This document shows, piece by piece, positions 24,710-32,388 of a DNA stretch of 64,000 nucleotides. The translations under genes were made by a program, and so were the position numbers. Every line of letters begins with the position of its first letter. Positions within the stretch are counted from its first letter, which is position 1. The notes beneath the pieces were generated by a model. It was not told where the DNA came from. It saw nothing but the letters and a program-made list of their open reading frames with translations, and did not search any database. The stretch comes from DASTFP01 sp963816855 (GTDB taxonomy: Bacteria; Verrucomicrobiota; Verrucomicrobiia; Chthoniobacterales; Terrimicrobiaceae). The stretch lies in contig CAWFMA010000006.1 of NCBI GenBank assembly GCA_963816855.1, positions 62,001 through 126,000 of the forward strand, read 5' to 3'.

Positions 24710-25986
24710 GAAGCGGCGTCCTTCTCATACGGAGCCAGCCGGGATTTTAGCTCTGGCGGAACGTGAGCGATGACGATTGCCGTGTCGCCCTCATAGTTGA
24801 GGCTGAGAACATGGCCAACCCGATGAATCTCGGCGAGCAGCGCGGACTCGGTATTCGGAATTCGAAATTCGACCCGCATCCGCCATGAGCCGAGACGAAC
24901 CTCCAGTTCCTGGAAAAAGGCCTGCATGCCCTCTCCGGTTCGCGAGGACAGGGCGACACTCCCAGGATGATTGCGGAGCTGGCTGTTGATGATTTCGCGA
25001 TCCATAAGGCGGTCGATCTTGTTGAAAACAATAACCGTCTGCTTTCCGTCCGCGCCCAGATCTCCCACGGTCTCGTTTACGGCCGCCATTTGATCATGGT
25101 ATTGAGGATGGCTAAGATCCACAACATGGATCAACAGATCCGCCAAACGGACTTCCTCGAGCGTCGCTTTGAATGACTCGATGACCGTATGAGGAAGCTT
25201 GCGGATGAAACCGACCGTGTCCGTAAGCAAAAGCTTCTGCCGGTTGGGAAGCACAAGCTGGCGGGTTGTCGGGTCCAAGGTGGCGAAGAGGCGGTCCTCG
25301 GCCGGCACGCCGGCGCCCGTAAGGCTGTTGAGGAGGGAGGATTTTCCCGCGTTGGTATATCCCACGAGCGACGCGACCGGCCAATTCCTTCTGAGGCGGC
25401 CCTCGCGTTGCACCGTCCGGTTTTTCCGCACGCCCAGAAGGTCCCGCTCCAGGCGCGCGATGCGCTCTTGAACGCGGCGGCGGTCCACTTCGAGTTGGGT
25501 TTCGCCGGGCCCCCTCGTTCCGATGCCGCCCGTCTGGCGCGAAAGGTGACTCCACATCCGGGTCAGCCGGGGCAGGAGATACTGCAGTTGAGCCAGCTCG
25601 ATCTGAAGCCGGCCTTCACGCGTGCGGGCCCGGCGCGCAAAGATGTCGAGAATCAGCTGGGTGCGGTCTAGAACTTTGCGGCTGGTCAGCTGTTCAAGGT
25701 TGCGGCCCTGGGCCGGCGAAAGCTCGTCGTCGAAAATCAAAGAAGTCACGTGTTTCTCGCCGCACCGGCGGGCGACCTCTTCGGCTTTCCCCTTGCCGAT
25801 ATAAAACGGCGCCGTCGGCTTCTCCAGCTTCTGGACAACCGTATCCACCACCTCTGCGCCGGCGGTCGCCGCGAGCTGACGAAGCTCGCTCAAGGAATCC
25901 TCGACATCCCAACGGCTGACCCCGTCACGTTCCAATCCGACGAGAATTGCTTTTTCTTGAAGCCGCGACTTCAGCTCCGCAGTCAT
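24700..25986 (-). CDS. hflX: GTPase HflX
   Basis: From the ATG at 25986 (overlapping miaA by four bases) it encodes 428 residues, normal for HflX. The N-terminal domain has KLEKPTAPFYIGKGKAEEVA and the family signature GGIGTRGPGETQLEVDRRR. The G domain has G1 GYTNAGKSSLLN, G3 DTVGFIRKLPHTVIESF and G4 NKID. HflX binds the 50S ribosome and splits or rescues stalled ribosomes in heat stress. The miaA-hflX order matches many bacteria. A longer frame to 26358 lies inside miaA and is not coding. Confidence 0.95.
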   Translation of the reverse strand: MTAELKSRLQEKAILVGLERDGVSRWDVEDSLSELRQLAATAGAEVVDTVVQKLEKPTAPFYIGKGKAEEVARRCGEKHVTSLIFDDELSPAQGRNLEQLTSRKVLDRTQLILDIFARRARTREGRLQIELAQLQYLLPRLTRMWSHLSRQTGGIGTRGPGETQLEVDRRRVQERIARLERDLLGVRKNRTVQREGRLRRNWPVASLVGYTNAGKSSLLNSLTGAGVPAEDRLFATLDPTTRQLVLPNRQKLLLTDTVGFIRKLPHTVIESFKATLEEVRLADLLIHVVDLSHPQYHDQMAAVNETVGDLGADGKQTVIVFNKIDRLMDREIINSQLRNHPGSVALSSRTGEGMQAFFQELEVRLGSWRMRVEFRIPNTESALLAEIHRVGHVLSLNYEGDTAIVIAHVPPELKSRLAPYEKDAASCA

Positions 25987-26903
25987 TTCAAACCAGCCAA
26001 GGAAGGCATGGCCAATGGGAGGATTGCTTGGGTGTCGCGAAACCTGGTCAAGTCGATGATTTCGAACGTAAACTGATTGCGAAACCAGGTCAATTGCCTT
26101 TTGGCATAGCGGCGGGTTGAGACGGTGACTGCCTGAACGCACTCCGGCTCGGTGCACTCGCCCCGAAGGAGAGCCTGGATATCGCGGAGGCCGATAGCCA
26201 TAGAGGCGGTAAGGCCAATTGCCCCTAAGCGGCCAACCTCCGCAACCGCTCCGCGGTCGAAAATTCGGCGAACGTTTTCCGAAATGCGGGCATGCAGTGC
26301 CTCCCGCTGGCGAACGAGGAGAATTCCTCGGAAGCGAAGCGTCTGGCGTTCCTTCCATTCCTTTCGCATTTCTGAGGCGGGCCGGCCCGTGAGGATCGAG
26401 ATCTCGAGCGCGCGAAGAACCCGCCGGTGATTCTGAAAATCGATCCGGGCCGCAGGGTCGAGCTTGGCGAGTCGGTCCCGTGCCTTGGAGGGAGAAAGGC
26501 TGGCGAGTTCGGCGCGGAGCCCGGGGTCGGCGGGGGGCATGTCGGCAAGCCCGTGGGTGAGGGCTTTGACGTAGAGACCGGAACCCCCGGCAATGATCGG
26601 GGTTTTCCCCCGGGAGATAACGTCCAAGATTTTCTCCCGGGCCAGAGTGGCAAAACGGGCTGCGCTAAAGCACTCCGTGGGCGGCAGGAAACCAATAAGA
26701 TGATGGGGCAAAAGCGACAGCGTTTCCCGGGAGGGCTGGTTCGTGAGGATCTCCAATCCCCGATAAACCTGAAAGGCGTCCGCCCCAATGACTTCGCCGT
26801 CGAGCATCCTGGCGAGCTCGACGGCCAATGCAGTCTTGCCGACTCCGGTCGGCCCGGCCACGACAATTGGAAGGCTAGTTTTCGGAAGAGCGCCGTTCGC
26901 CAC
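25983..26903 (-). CDS. miaA: tRNA dimethylallyltransferase MiaA
   Basis: The 306-residue enzyme transfers a dimethylallyl group to N6 of A37 in tRNAs reading UNN codons. Visible motifs are P-loop VAGPTGVGKTALAVELA, the substrate stretch IGADAFQVYRGLEILTNQPS, PHHLIGFLPPTE and IIAGGSGLYVKALTHGL, and TRRYAKRQLTWFRNQ near the end. The usual GADSMQVY motif reads GADAFQVY here. Its start overlaps the end of the RRM gene by about 29 bases and its stop overlaps hflX by four. Confidence 0.95.
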   Translation of the reverse strand: MANGALPKTSLPIVVAGPTGVGKTALAVELARMLDGEVIGADAFQVYRGLEILTNQPSRETLSLLPHHLIGFLPPTECFSAARFATLAREKILDVISRGKTPIIAGGSGLYVKALTHGLADMPPADPGLRAELASLSPSKARDRLAKLDPAARIDFQNHRRVLRALEISILTGRPASEMRKEWKERQTLRFRGILLVRQREALHARISENVRRIFDRGAVAEVGRLGAIGLTASMAIGLRDIQALLRGECTEPECVQAVTVSTRRYAKRQLTWFRNQFTFEIIDLTRFRDTQAILPLAMPSLAGLK

Positions 26904-27444
26904 GCTTTTCGTCGAGGGCCTTCGCGCCGCTTACCACGAGCTTTCGACCCATATAGTCCTTGTCGTGGAGCTCAGCGACCGCGCGCTTCGCCTCATCGAT
27001 GCTTTGCATCTGCACGAACGCAAATCCCTTAGATTTCTGGGTATGTTTGTTTGACACGATCTCGACGTTCTGGACGGAGCCGACTCCGTTGAATAGTTCG
27101 AACAGGTCGCCTTCGGTGGCATCGAACGACAGATTGCCCACGTAAACCCTGGGCGAAGAGACTTCGACGATTTCAGGTTTTCGAAAGCTGGTGGGCCGTC
27201 CGGGCCGTTTCGGCGGAGCCGCCTCTCCATCGGAGAAACCGTTTCCGTCTCTGGGCTCTGGTCTCGATTCTTCCTCGGCGCTCTTTCCGCTGAAAAAGGC
27301 GGCTACTTTTTGCCAAAGGGTGAGTTTTTTTAGTGGGGTGGATGATTCCTGGCGGGGGCGCTGGCCGCCTCGAGGGCGGCCTGAACTGCGGCCACCTCTC
27401 CTCGAGGGGCGGTTTCCCCCGGCAGGTGTGTATTCGGATGACAT
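26875..27444 (-). CDS. RNA-binding protein with one RRM domain
   Basis: The start at 27444 gives 189 residues. Residues 1-50 are basic and Gly/Arg/Pro-rich (for example RPSRRGGRSSGRPRGGQRPR). A linker is followed by an RRM at about residues 98-175, with RNP2 VYVGNLSF and RNP1 KSKGFAFVQM. Bacterial single-RRM proteins of this type bind RNA in the cytoplasm and are often cold-induced. The RGG-like N-terminal tail is longer than in the usual 80-130 residue forms and may add non-specific RNA binding. It is the first gene of the run with miaA, hflX and rlpA. Confidence 0.87.
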   Translation of the reverse strand: MSSEYTPAGGNRPSRRGGRSSGRPRGGQRPRQESSTPLKKLTLWQKVAAFFSGKSAEEESRPEPRDGNGFSDGEAAPPKRPGRPTSFRKPEIVEVSSPRVYVGNLSFDATEGDLFELFNGVGSVQNVEIVSNKHTQKSKGFAFVQMQSIDEAKRAVAELHDKDYMGRKLVVSGAKALDEKRGERRSSEN

Positions 27445-27800
27445 TGGATTGATTTGTTGGAGTGGCGGTTCGCGCAGCATTCCGTGAGAAAGCTCTTCGA
27501 GCGCGCGCGCTCGCCGATGGGGCCTCAGGCGGTGCCGAACTCTCTGCACAATTCTCTGCCTTTCCCGTTGCGGAAAACCTGAGATCAACCTTGCAGAAGA
27601 GCCGCCGCGTGAACAACTTCAGGAGATTCGCGACCGCTCGTGTGTGCATTTCATTAGACGACTGAGGCTTGCGTAAAAATCGACCAGCGCGCTCTTTATT
27701 GCAAGCCGAATTGCTCTAAGCGATGAGAAAGCGCCTGGAGCCCTCTGCGGCGCCCGCATTTGCCTGCGGCCGGCCGGCCTGGGTCGCGCACCGAGATTCG
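27445..27800. other. 356-base gap with a 16-base perfect palindrome; no gene seen
   Basis: A perfect palindrome, CGAGCGCGCGCGCTCG, lies at 27498-27513 about 55 bases upstream of the RRM gene start. The gap should also hold the promoter of the RRM operon and the end of the pheA transcript. I found no tRNA-like fold and no reading frame with domain sense. Confidence 0.45.
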
Positions 27801-28634
27801 TTAGGAATTGGCCTTCGGATAGCTGCCGATCACCTTCACCGCGCGGCAACATCTGGAGAGCTCGCGAAAAAGATCGACCATCTGAAAGTCCCGGATATGT
27901 CCGGACGCCTCGACGAAGAAGAAGATATCCTGGCTCCCGTGCGCGGCGGGGCGGCTGGCGAAGTGGCTGAGATTAATATTAAGCGTCTTGAAAGGTTCCA
28001 GAGCGGTCACCAATGCGCCCGGCTTGTCTTCAATCCGTAGCATTAGCATGGTTAGATCATTGCCCGAAGGAGGATTGGAACTGCGTCCCAGCACCAGAAA
28101 CCGCGCGGTATCGTTGTGCGAACCCTTTTCACTCGCGAGTAAGATTTCGGCGCATACGGATAGCTCGGTTTCCGCAAGTTGATCGAAAGTCTGGTTGGCG
28201 AGTCCGTGTTCGGGATGATCAATGGGCACAACCCCGCAATCGGCGTCATCCCGTTTGACTTCGCGAAACACCTCTTCGGTGCTCCCGAGAAACACATAGC
28301 GCACACTCGATCCGAACTTGCTCTTGGCGGCTTGATGCGAAGCAGAACCAGCGGGCCCGAGGCAGGCGATGGCCACGTCTTTTTCCACCGCCAAGGCCGC
28401 CGACATGATCTCACAATAAATCGCGCGAATGGCCTCGGCCTTGAGCGGACCTGCGCTGCGTTCAATCAGGCTCCGAATAACTTGCTCTTCCCTCTCTGGG
28501 GAATAAACGGGAAGTCCCTCCCGGCTTTTTACCGCACCGATTTCGCGCGCCACCCGCGCCCGCTCATTCAGCAGCCGCAGGAGATCAACATCGATCGCGT
28601 CGATTTTCGTCCGCAACTCAGCGATGTCCGTCAT
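27801..28634 (-). CDS. pheA: Chorismate mutase / prephenate dehydratase with internal deletion in the dehydratase domain
   Basis: Residues 1-80 are a chorismate mutase (IAELRTKIDAIDVDLLRLLN, YSPEREEQVIRSL). The dehydratase begins normally (VAIACLGPAGSASHQAAKSK) but reads VVPIDHPEHGLANQTFDQL where ENS/ENT is expected. It then passes directly from LSVCAEI to LLASEKGSHNDTARFLVLG, skipping about 75-80 residues of the second lobe. The usual catalytic TRF is ARF. An ACT domain follows (LMLRIEDKPGALVTALEPFK). At 277 residues it is well short of the usual 360-390. Mutase activity and Phe sensing may remain; dehydratase activity probably does not. It overlaps scpB by 17 bases. Confidence 0.82.
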   Translation of the reverse strand: MTDIAELRTKIDAIDVDLLRLLNERARVAREIGAVKSREGLPVYSPEREEQVIRSLIERSAGPLKAEAIRAIYCEIMSAALAVEKDVAIACLGPAGSASHQAAKSKFGSSVRYVFLGSTEEVFREVKRDDADCGVVPIDHPEHGLANQTFDQLAETELSVCAEILLASEKGSHNDTARFLVLGRSSNPPSGNDLTMLMLRIEDKPGALVTALEPFKTLNINLSHFASRPAAHGSQDIFFFVEASGHIRDFQMVDLFRELSRCCRAVKVIGSYPKANS

Positions 28635-29346
28635 GAATTTTTGGGGTTGAAGGCTCGAACTTTTCTTCCGGATTCTCCGCGGGGATCGCCTCGCGGTCCT
28701 GCTCACGATTCGGTTTCGTTGCCGCAGTCTGATCCTGAGGTTCCGGGGGGTTCACGGCGAGATCCATTCTCCGCAATTCCGTTGCGTTCGGAAGCTCGTC
28801 CAGATTCCTGAGCCCGAAATGCTCCATGAAATGTTGCGTACTTTCGTAGAGAAGAGGTCGCCCGGGGACCTCCGCGCGTCCCGCAATTTTGATGAGCCCG
28901 CGATCGAGCAGCGTTTGCAGCACTCCGTCCACCGCCACACCTCGAACAGCTTCGATATCGGCGCGAGTCACCGGCTGACGATAGGCGATGATGGCGAGCG
29001 TTTCGAGAGCTGGGGCGCTCAGGCGGGCCGATCGGAATTCCGGGAAGAGCTGCCGCAGCCACGCGGCGAAAGAGGGCTTGGTCACCAATTGCCAACCCGC
29101 CGCGCTTTCGCGCAGTTCGTATGAGCGTGAAGCGTCCGCGCAATCCGCCGCGAGCTCGTTGATCGCGGAACGAAGCGCCGGCTCCTGGATGCTCGCAAAC
29201 GCCGCCACGCTGGCATCGGTCTTTTCCATTTCCCCGGCACTCTTGAGTATTCCCAGGAGATCCCGAATGGACACCGGTCTTTGAGAGGCAAAGAGAATGG
29301 CCTCCACGACGCGCTTGAGGGGCCAGGCCGGGACCTCACTGCTCAT
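28618..29346 (-). CDS. scpB: SMC-ScpAB complex subunit ScpB
   Basis: The 242-residue protein has two winged helices typical of ScpB: LKRVVEAILFASQRPVSIRD near the start and LSAPALETLAIIAYRQPVTR at about residue 108, followed by ADIEAVRGVAVDGVLQTLLD and GRPLLYESTQHFMEHFGL. With ScpA it bridges SMC heads in chromosome condensation and segregation. The C-terminal 40 residues are a polar, probably disordered tail. It overlaps scpA by 11 bases and pheA by 17. Confidence 0.95.
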   Translation of the reverse strand: MSSEVPAWPLKRVVEAILFASQRPVSIRDLLGILKSAGEMEKTDASVAAFASIQEPALRSAINELAADCADASRSYELRESAAGWQLVTKPSFAAWLRQLFPEFRSARLSAPALETLAIIAYRQPVTRADIEAVRGVAVDGVLQTLLDRGLIKIAGRAEVPGRPLLYESTQHFMEHFGLRNLDELPNATELRRMDLAVNPPEPQDQTAATKPNREQDREAIPAENPEEKFEPSTPKIHDGHR

Positions 29347-30103
29347 AGCGGCCTTTCACCGGCGCGGAGCTTGCGACCACATTTCGTTCTATCCAGATTT
29401 CCGCGAAATGAGCTGGTTGCCGGACTCGAAGCTGTTTGAGGCGGATCAATTCCAGTAGGGCGAGGAACGTGACCACGATTTCGGCGCGGCCGGCGGCATT
29501 CCCAAAGCACTCTTCGAACCGCCTGGGAATTCCGTCGCGGACGGTCGCCAGGAGAAAATCGATCTTGTTGGAAACCGTAAAGTTCTCCTCGAAAATTTCG
29601 CGCAGGTTTTCCGGCTGTCTTCGGCGTTCGCAGCGTTTGAGAACTTTTTGAAAGGCGTTGATCAAATCAAAGATTCCCACCTCCTCGATGAGCAAATGCT
29701 CGGAGGCGGGAAACTCCGGGGCAGCGGGGAACCGCGGAAAGAGCTTCTCCTGAAGCGCCTCGCGCGTGCGAAGATGCGAAGCCGCGTCCTTGAACTTTTT
29801 GTACTCGACAAGCTGCCGGATCAGCTCCCAGCGCGGATCTTCTTCATCGGCATCTTCCTGTGCCATCTGTTGTTCCTTCGGCAACAACATGCGGCTTTTG
29901 ATATAGAGAAGATTCGCCGCCATCACGATGAATTCTCCCGCGACGTCGATGTTGAGGGCCTGGAAGGCGTCCAGGTACTCCAGATACTGCTTGGTGATCC
30001 GCTCGATTGAGATGTCGTAGATATCGACTTCATCTCGCTTGATCAGATAGAGTAGAAGGTCCAGGGGTCCCTCAAAAACCTCCAGTTTAACCTTATATTC
30101 CAC
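29336..30103 (-). CDS. scpA: Segregation and condensation protein ScpA (kleisin)
   Basis: The 255-residue protein begins with the kleisin signature MEYKVKLEVFEGPLDLLLYL, then IKRDEVDIYDISIERITKQY and the stretch AGEFIVMAANLLYIKSRMLL. The C-terminal winged helix (VVTFLALLELIRLKQLRVRQ) contacts the SMC head. It closes the ring formed with SMC and ScpB. It starts 13 bases after hpf and is translationally linked to scpB. smc itself is not in the window. Confidence 0.96.
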   Translation of the reverse strand: MEYKVKLEVFEGPLDLLLYLIKRDEVDIYDISIERITKQYLEYLDAFQALNIDVAGEFIVMAANLLYIKSRMLLPKEQQMAQEDADEEDPRWELIRQLVEYKKFKDAASHLRTREALQEKLFPRFPAAPEFPASEHLLIEEVGIFDLINAFQKVLKRCERRRQPENLREIFEENFTVSNKIDFLLATVRDGIPRRFEECFGNAAGRAEIVVTFLALLELIRLKQLRVRQPAHFAEIWIERNVVASSAPVKGRYEQ

Positions 30104-30116
30104 CGGCGGCTTGTCT

Positions 30117-30470
30117 TTACCGGCGCTTGAATCCTCGTTTCTTTTCCTCGCTGGCCAGGCGAGACCGGTGTTTTTTGCGATCGGCGATGCGTGTCTTCCG
30201 TTTCCTGAGCTGTTGGGATAGCTTGCCCGTCACCTTATCGATGGCGGCATAAAGATCGTTCTCGGCGTGCTCGGCATAAATATCGGGGCCGGGCACTGCA
30301 AGATGCACCTTGATGATATGCTTTTTCGTCTTGGTTTCGTCGTGAAGCAGGACCACGTGGGCTGCCAAAATCCGATCGGTTAATTGCTCCAGGTGATTAA
30401 TTTTTTCTGCGACATATCCGTAAATTGCGGCGGTAAGCGTCAGGTGTCTGGGGCTAAGGTGGATTTGCAT
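30117..30470 (-). CDS. hpf: Short ribosome hibernation promoting factor (HPF/RaiA)
   Basis: From the ATG at 30470 it encodes 117 residues: MQIHLSPRHLTLTAAIYGYV, KINHLEQLTDRILAAHVVLL, and DIYAEHAENDLYAAIDKVTG ending in KLSQQLRKRKTR. This is the S30AE fold of short HPF, which binds the 30S decoding site in stationary phase and promotes 100S dimers or inactive ribosomes. The basic tail is longer than in YfiA/HPF, but the dimerisation domain of long HPF is absent. It is the second gene of the 31300-27801 run. Confidence 0.92.
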   Translation of the reverse strand: MQIHLSPRHLTLTAAIYGYVAEKINHLEQLTDRILAAHVVLLHDETKTKKHIIKVHLAVPGPDIYAEHAENDLYAAIDKVTGKLSQQLRKRKTRIADRKKHRSRLASEEKKRGFKRR

Positions 30471-30529
30471 GCAGGAAAATAAGTGATATTGAAGCAGCCC
30501 GCGAGAGAAGAAAAATCCGGACAGAAAAA

Positions 30530-31300
30530 CTATCGATCTCGCGGCACGATAGCGAGGTAATTTCGCACTGGTCCAAACGACCGAATATCGATCAGGACTT
30601 GTTCGTTCGCCTCGGCGCGAAGAGCGGTCGAAGAACCGCCGTCGAGGTTCAAGGCATTTGCTATCGTCCATGGGCCGGCGATTCCTTTCAAGCAAAGTAT
30701 TCGCGCCGCGTGTGCCAAGGTTGCCGCGGAAGTCGCGATGATCGCCCAATGGCCCTTTCCGTCGTTTGCCACGACGGTTCGGCGCGCGAAGCGTTGGTCA
30801 TTGAGGCCGGCCACCGCGGCTCCCTTCTCGACGAGCCAGGGGCCGGCCTGGAGCGCCTCCCGAATGTCGGGACTCTCCCGGAATTTTTGCGAGCGAAGGA
30901 GTTCCATGCGGCTCTTGCGCACGATCAGAACGCCGCTCAAGAGTTTCGAGCGCTCAAAGGAGTGGAGTGTTTCGCCTTCGCGCACGACGAGTCCCAGCGG
31001 AGTAAAGTCCTCGTGAAAATAGCCGCCGTTCGACCCTCCGACTGCCCGGGTGGCCGCAAGCGCGGCCTGAAGGGGTCTGCGGTTATTCGGCGGGCTGTCG
31101 ATCACCCGGAGGGCGCAACGTCCGGATGCGAACGAGATCCCTTGTAGACGAACGGAACGGGCCTCCGTCGATGCCTCCGCCTCCCAAGCCGTGGCCCCGC
31201 CCTCTAGGACGCCGAGCGAGGTCCACCGCACCACGCTCCAATCGGCCCTGAGATTGAAAATCGCGGCGAGAAAGAGGAGCGAGCGAAAGCAATGGCGCAT
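30530..31300 (-). CDS. Phosphodiester glycosidase (NAGPA) family exported protein
   Basis: The 256-residue protein has a weak Sec-like N-terminus (MRHCFRSLLFLAAIFNLRAD). The NAGPA domain motifs are clear: AVGGSNGGYFHEDFTPLGLV at about residue 87, GPWLVEKGAA, and the catalytic-region NALNLDGGSSTALRAEA near residue 220. Family members split GlcNAc-phosphodiesters or act in cell-wall and exopolysaccharide metabolism. It is first in the hpf-scpA-scpB run, with a 59-base gap. The substrate here is unknown. Confidence 0.85.
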   Translation of the reverse strand: MRHCFRSLLFLAAIFNLRADWSVVRWTSLGVLEGGATAWEAEASTEARSVRLQGISFASGRCALRVIDSPPNNRRPLQAALAATRAVGGSNGGYFHEDFTPLGLVVREGETLHSFERSKLLSGVLIVRKSRMELLRSQKFRESPDIREALQAGPWLVEKGAAVAGLNDQRFARRTVVANDGKGHWAIIATSAATLAHAARILCLKGIAGPWTIANALNLDGGSSTALRAEANEQVLIDIRSFGPVRNYLAIVPRDR

Positions 31301-31482
31301 AGGCGGAGCAAATTAGAGGCGGCTCCGCCGGCCAAGAGAAATCGGCAGAGGCTTTAGCGAACGTTGAGGCGCCATTGATAGGAGGCGGCCCGTCCGGGCC
31401 TTTGCCGCAAGGGCGAACAGGCTTTTCGCCGGTGCCGGCGCATCGGGTGGAAAAAATAGCCTGGACAGCTTATTTGTGGGCG

Positions 31483-32388
31483 ATGCCGCCCAGGGAAGAA
31501 AACCTCTTCGACACGGACTTTCTCGCCCGGCTTGAGCGCGTGCGGCTTCAAATTCGCGAAAGACTTGGGGGCTCGTTGCGCGCCGAGCGACGCTCGCGCC
31601 GGACGGGTTCCAGCCTCGAGTTCGCAGATTTTCGCAATTATGCGCCCGGTGACGACCCGCGGAGGATCGACTGGAGCATCTACGGGCGCATCGAGCGCTT
31701 GGTGACGAAGCTCTACGAGGAGGAGGAGGATCTCGACGTGGAGATCCTTATCGATTGCAGCGCTTCCATGCATTGGCGTGCCCCGGGAATCGCGCGCCCG
31801 GCGAAGTTTACGCTGGCCAGGCAGCTGGCAGCGGCAGTGGCATATTTTGCGCTCCACGGACTGGACCGCGTGGCGCTCTCGTTCTTCGATTCATCGCTGC
31901 GTGCGGAAAGCGGGCAATACCGTGGCAGCTCCGCCTTCCACGAAATTCTGCGCTTCCTCCGGACCGGTTCCGCAGGCGCCGCCACCGACCTTGCCGAGAG
32001 CCTGGCGCAATTTGCACGCGGCCGGCATCGGAGAGGACTGGCCATTGTGTTCAGCGATTGCTTTGACCCCGCCGGCTGGGAGCGTGGTTTGAGCGCTTTG
32101 CTTGGCCGGCATTTTGCATTGCATCTCGTGCATTTGATGGACCCCGATGAATCTGATCCGGCCGACCGGGGGGATCTGATGCTTCGCGACTGCGAAGGCT
32201 CGGAGGAAATCGCCCTGACGGCAAGCGAAGGTCTCCTACGGCTCTACCGGGAGGAGGTCCAGCGCTTTCGGGATGGCGTCAAATCATGGTGCGCGCGGCA
32301 TAACGCCGGCTACTCGTTTGTCAGCGCGGACGCCGATTTCAATGCAGTCGTTCTGCGCACCTTCCGAAAGGACGGTCTGGTGCGATGA
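31483..32388 (+). CDS. DUF58 domain protein (MoxR-associated, VWA-like)
   Basis: The start at 31483 (MPPREENLFDTDFLARLERV) gives 301 residues; an upstream in-frame TTG at 31375 adds an implausible tail. The DUF58 signature is YAPGDDPRRIDWSIYGR at about residue 62, followed by a VWA-like metal site (ILIDCSASMHW, intact DxSxS). No membrane segments are seen. Such proteins usually work with a MoxR AAA+ ATPase and membrane VWA proteins in complex assembly. The next gene, overlapping by four bases, is the membrane partner. A moxR gene is not visible in the window. Confidence 0.87.
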   Translation: MPPREENLFDTDFLARLERVRLQIRERLGGSLRAERRSRRTGSSLEFADFRNYAPGDDPRRIDWSIYGRIERLVTKLYEEEEDLDVEILIDCSASMHWRAPGIARPAKFTLARQLAAAVAYFALHGLDRVALSFFDSSLRAESGQYRGSSAFHEILRFLRTGSAGAATDLAESLAQFARGRHRRGLAIVFSDCFDPAGWERGLSALLGRHFALHLVHLMDPDESDPADRGDLMLRDCEGSEEIALTASEGLLRLYREEVQRFRDGVKSWCARHNAGYSFVSADADFNAVVLRTFRKDGLVR

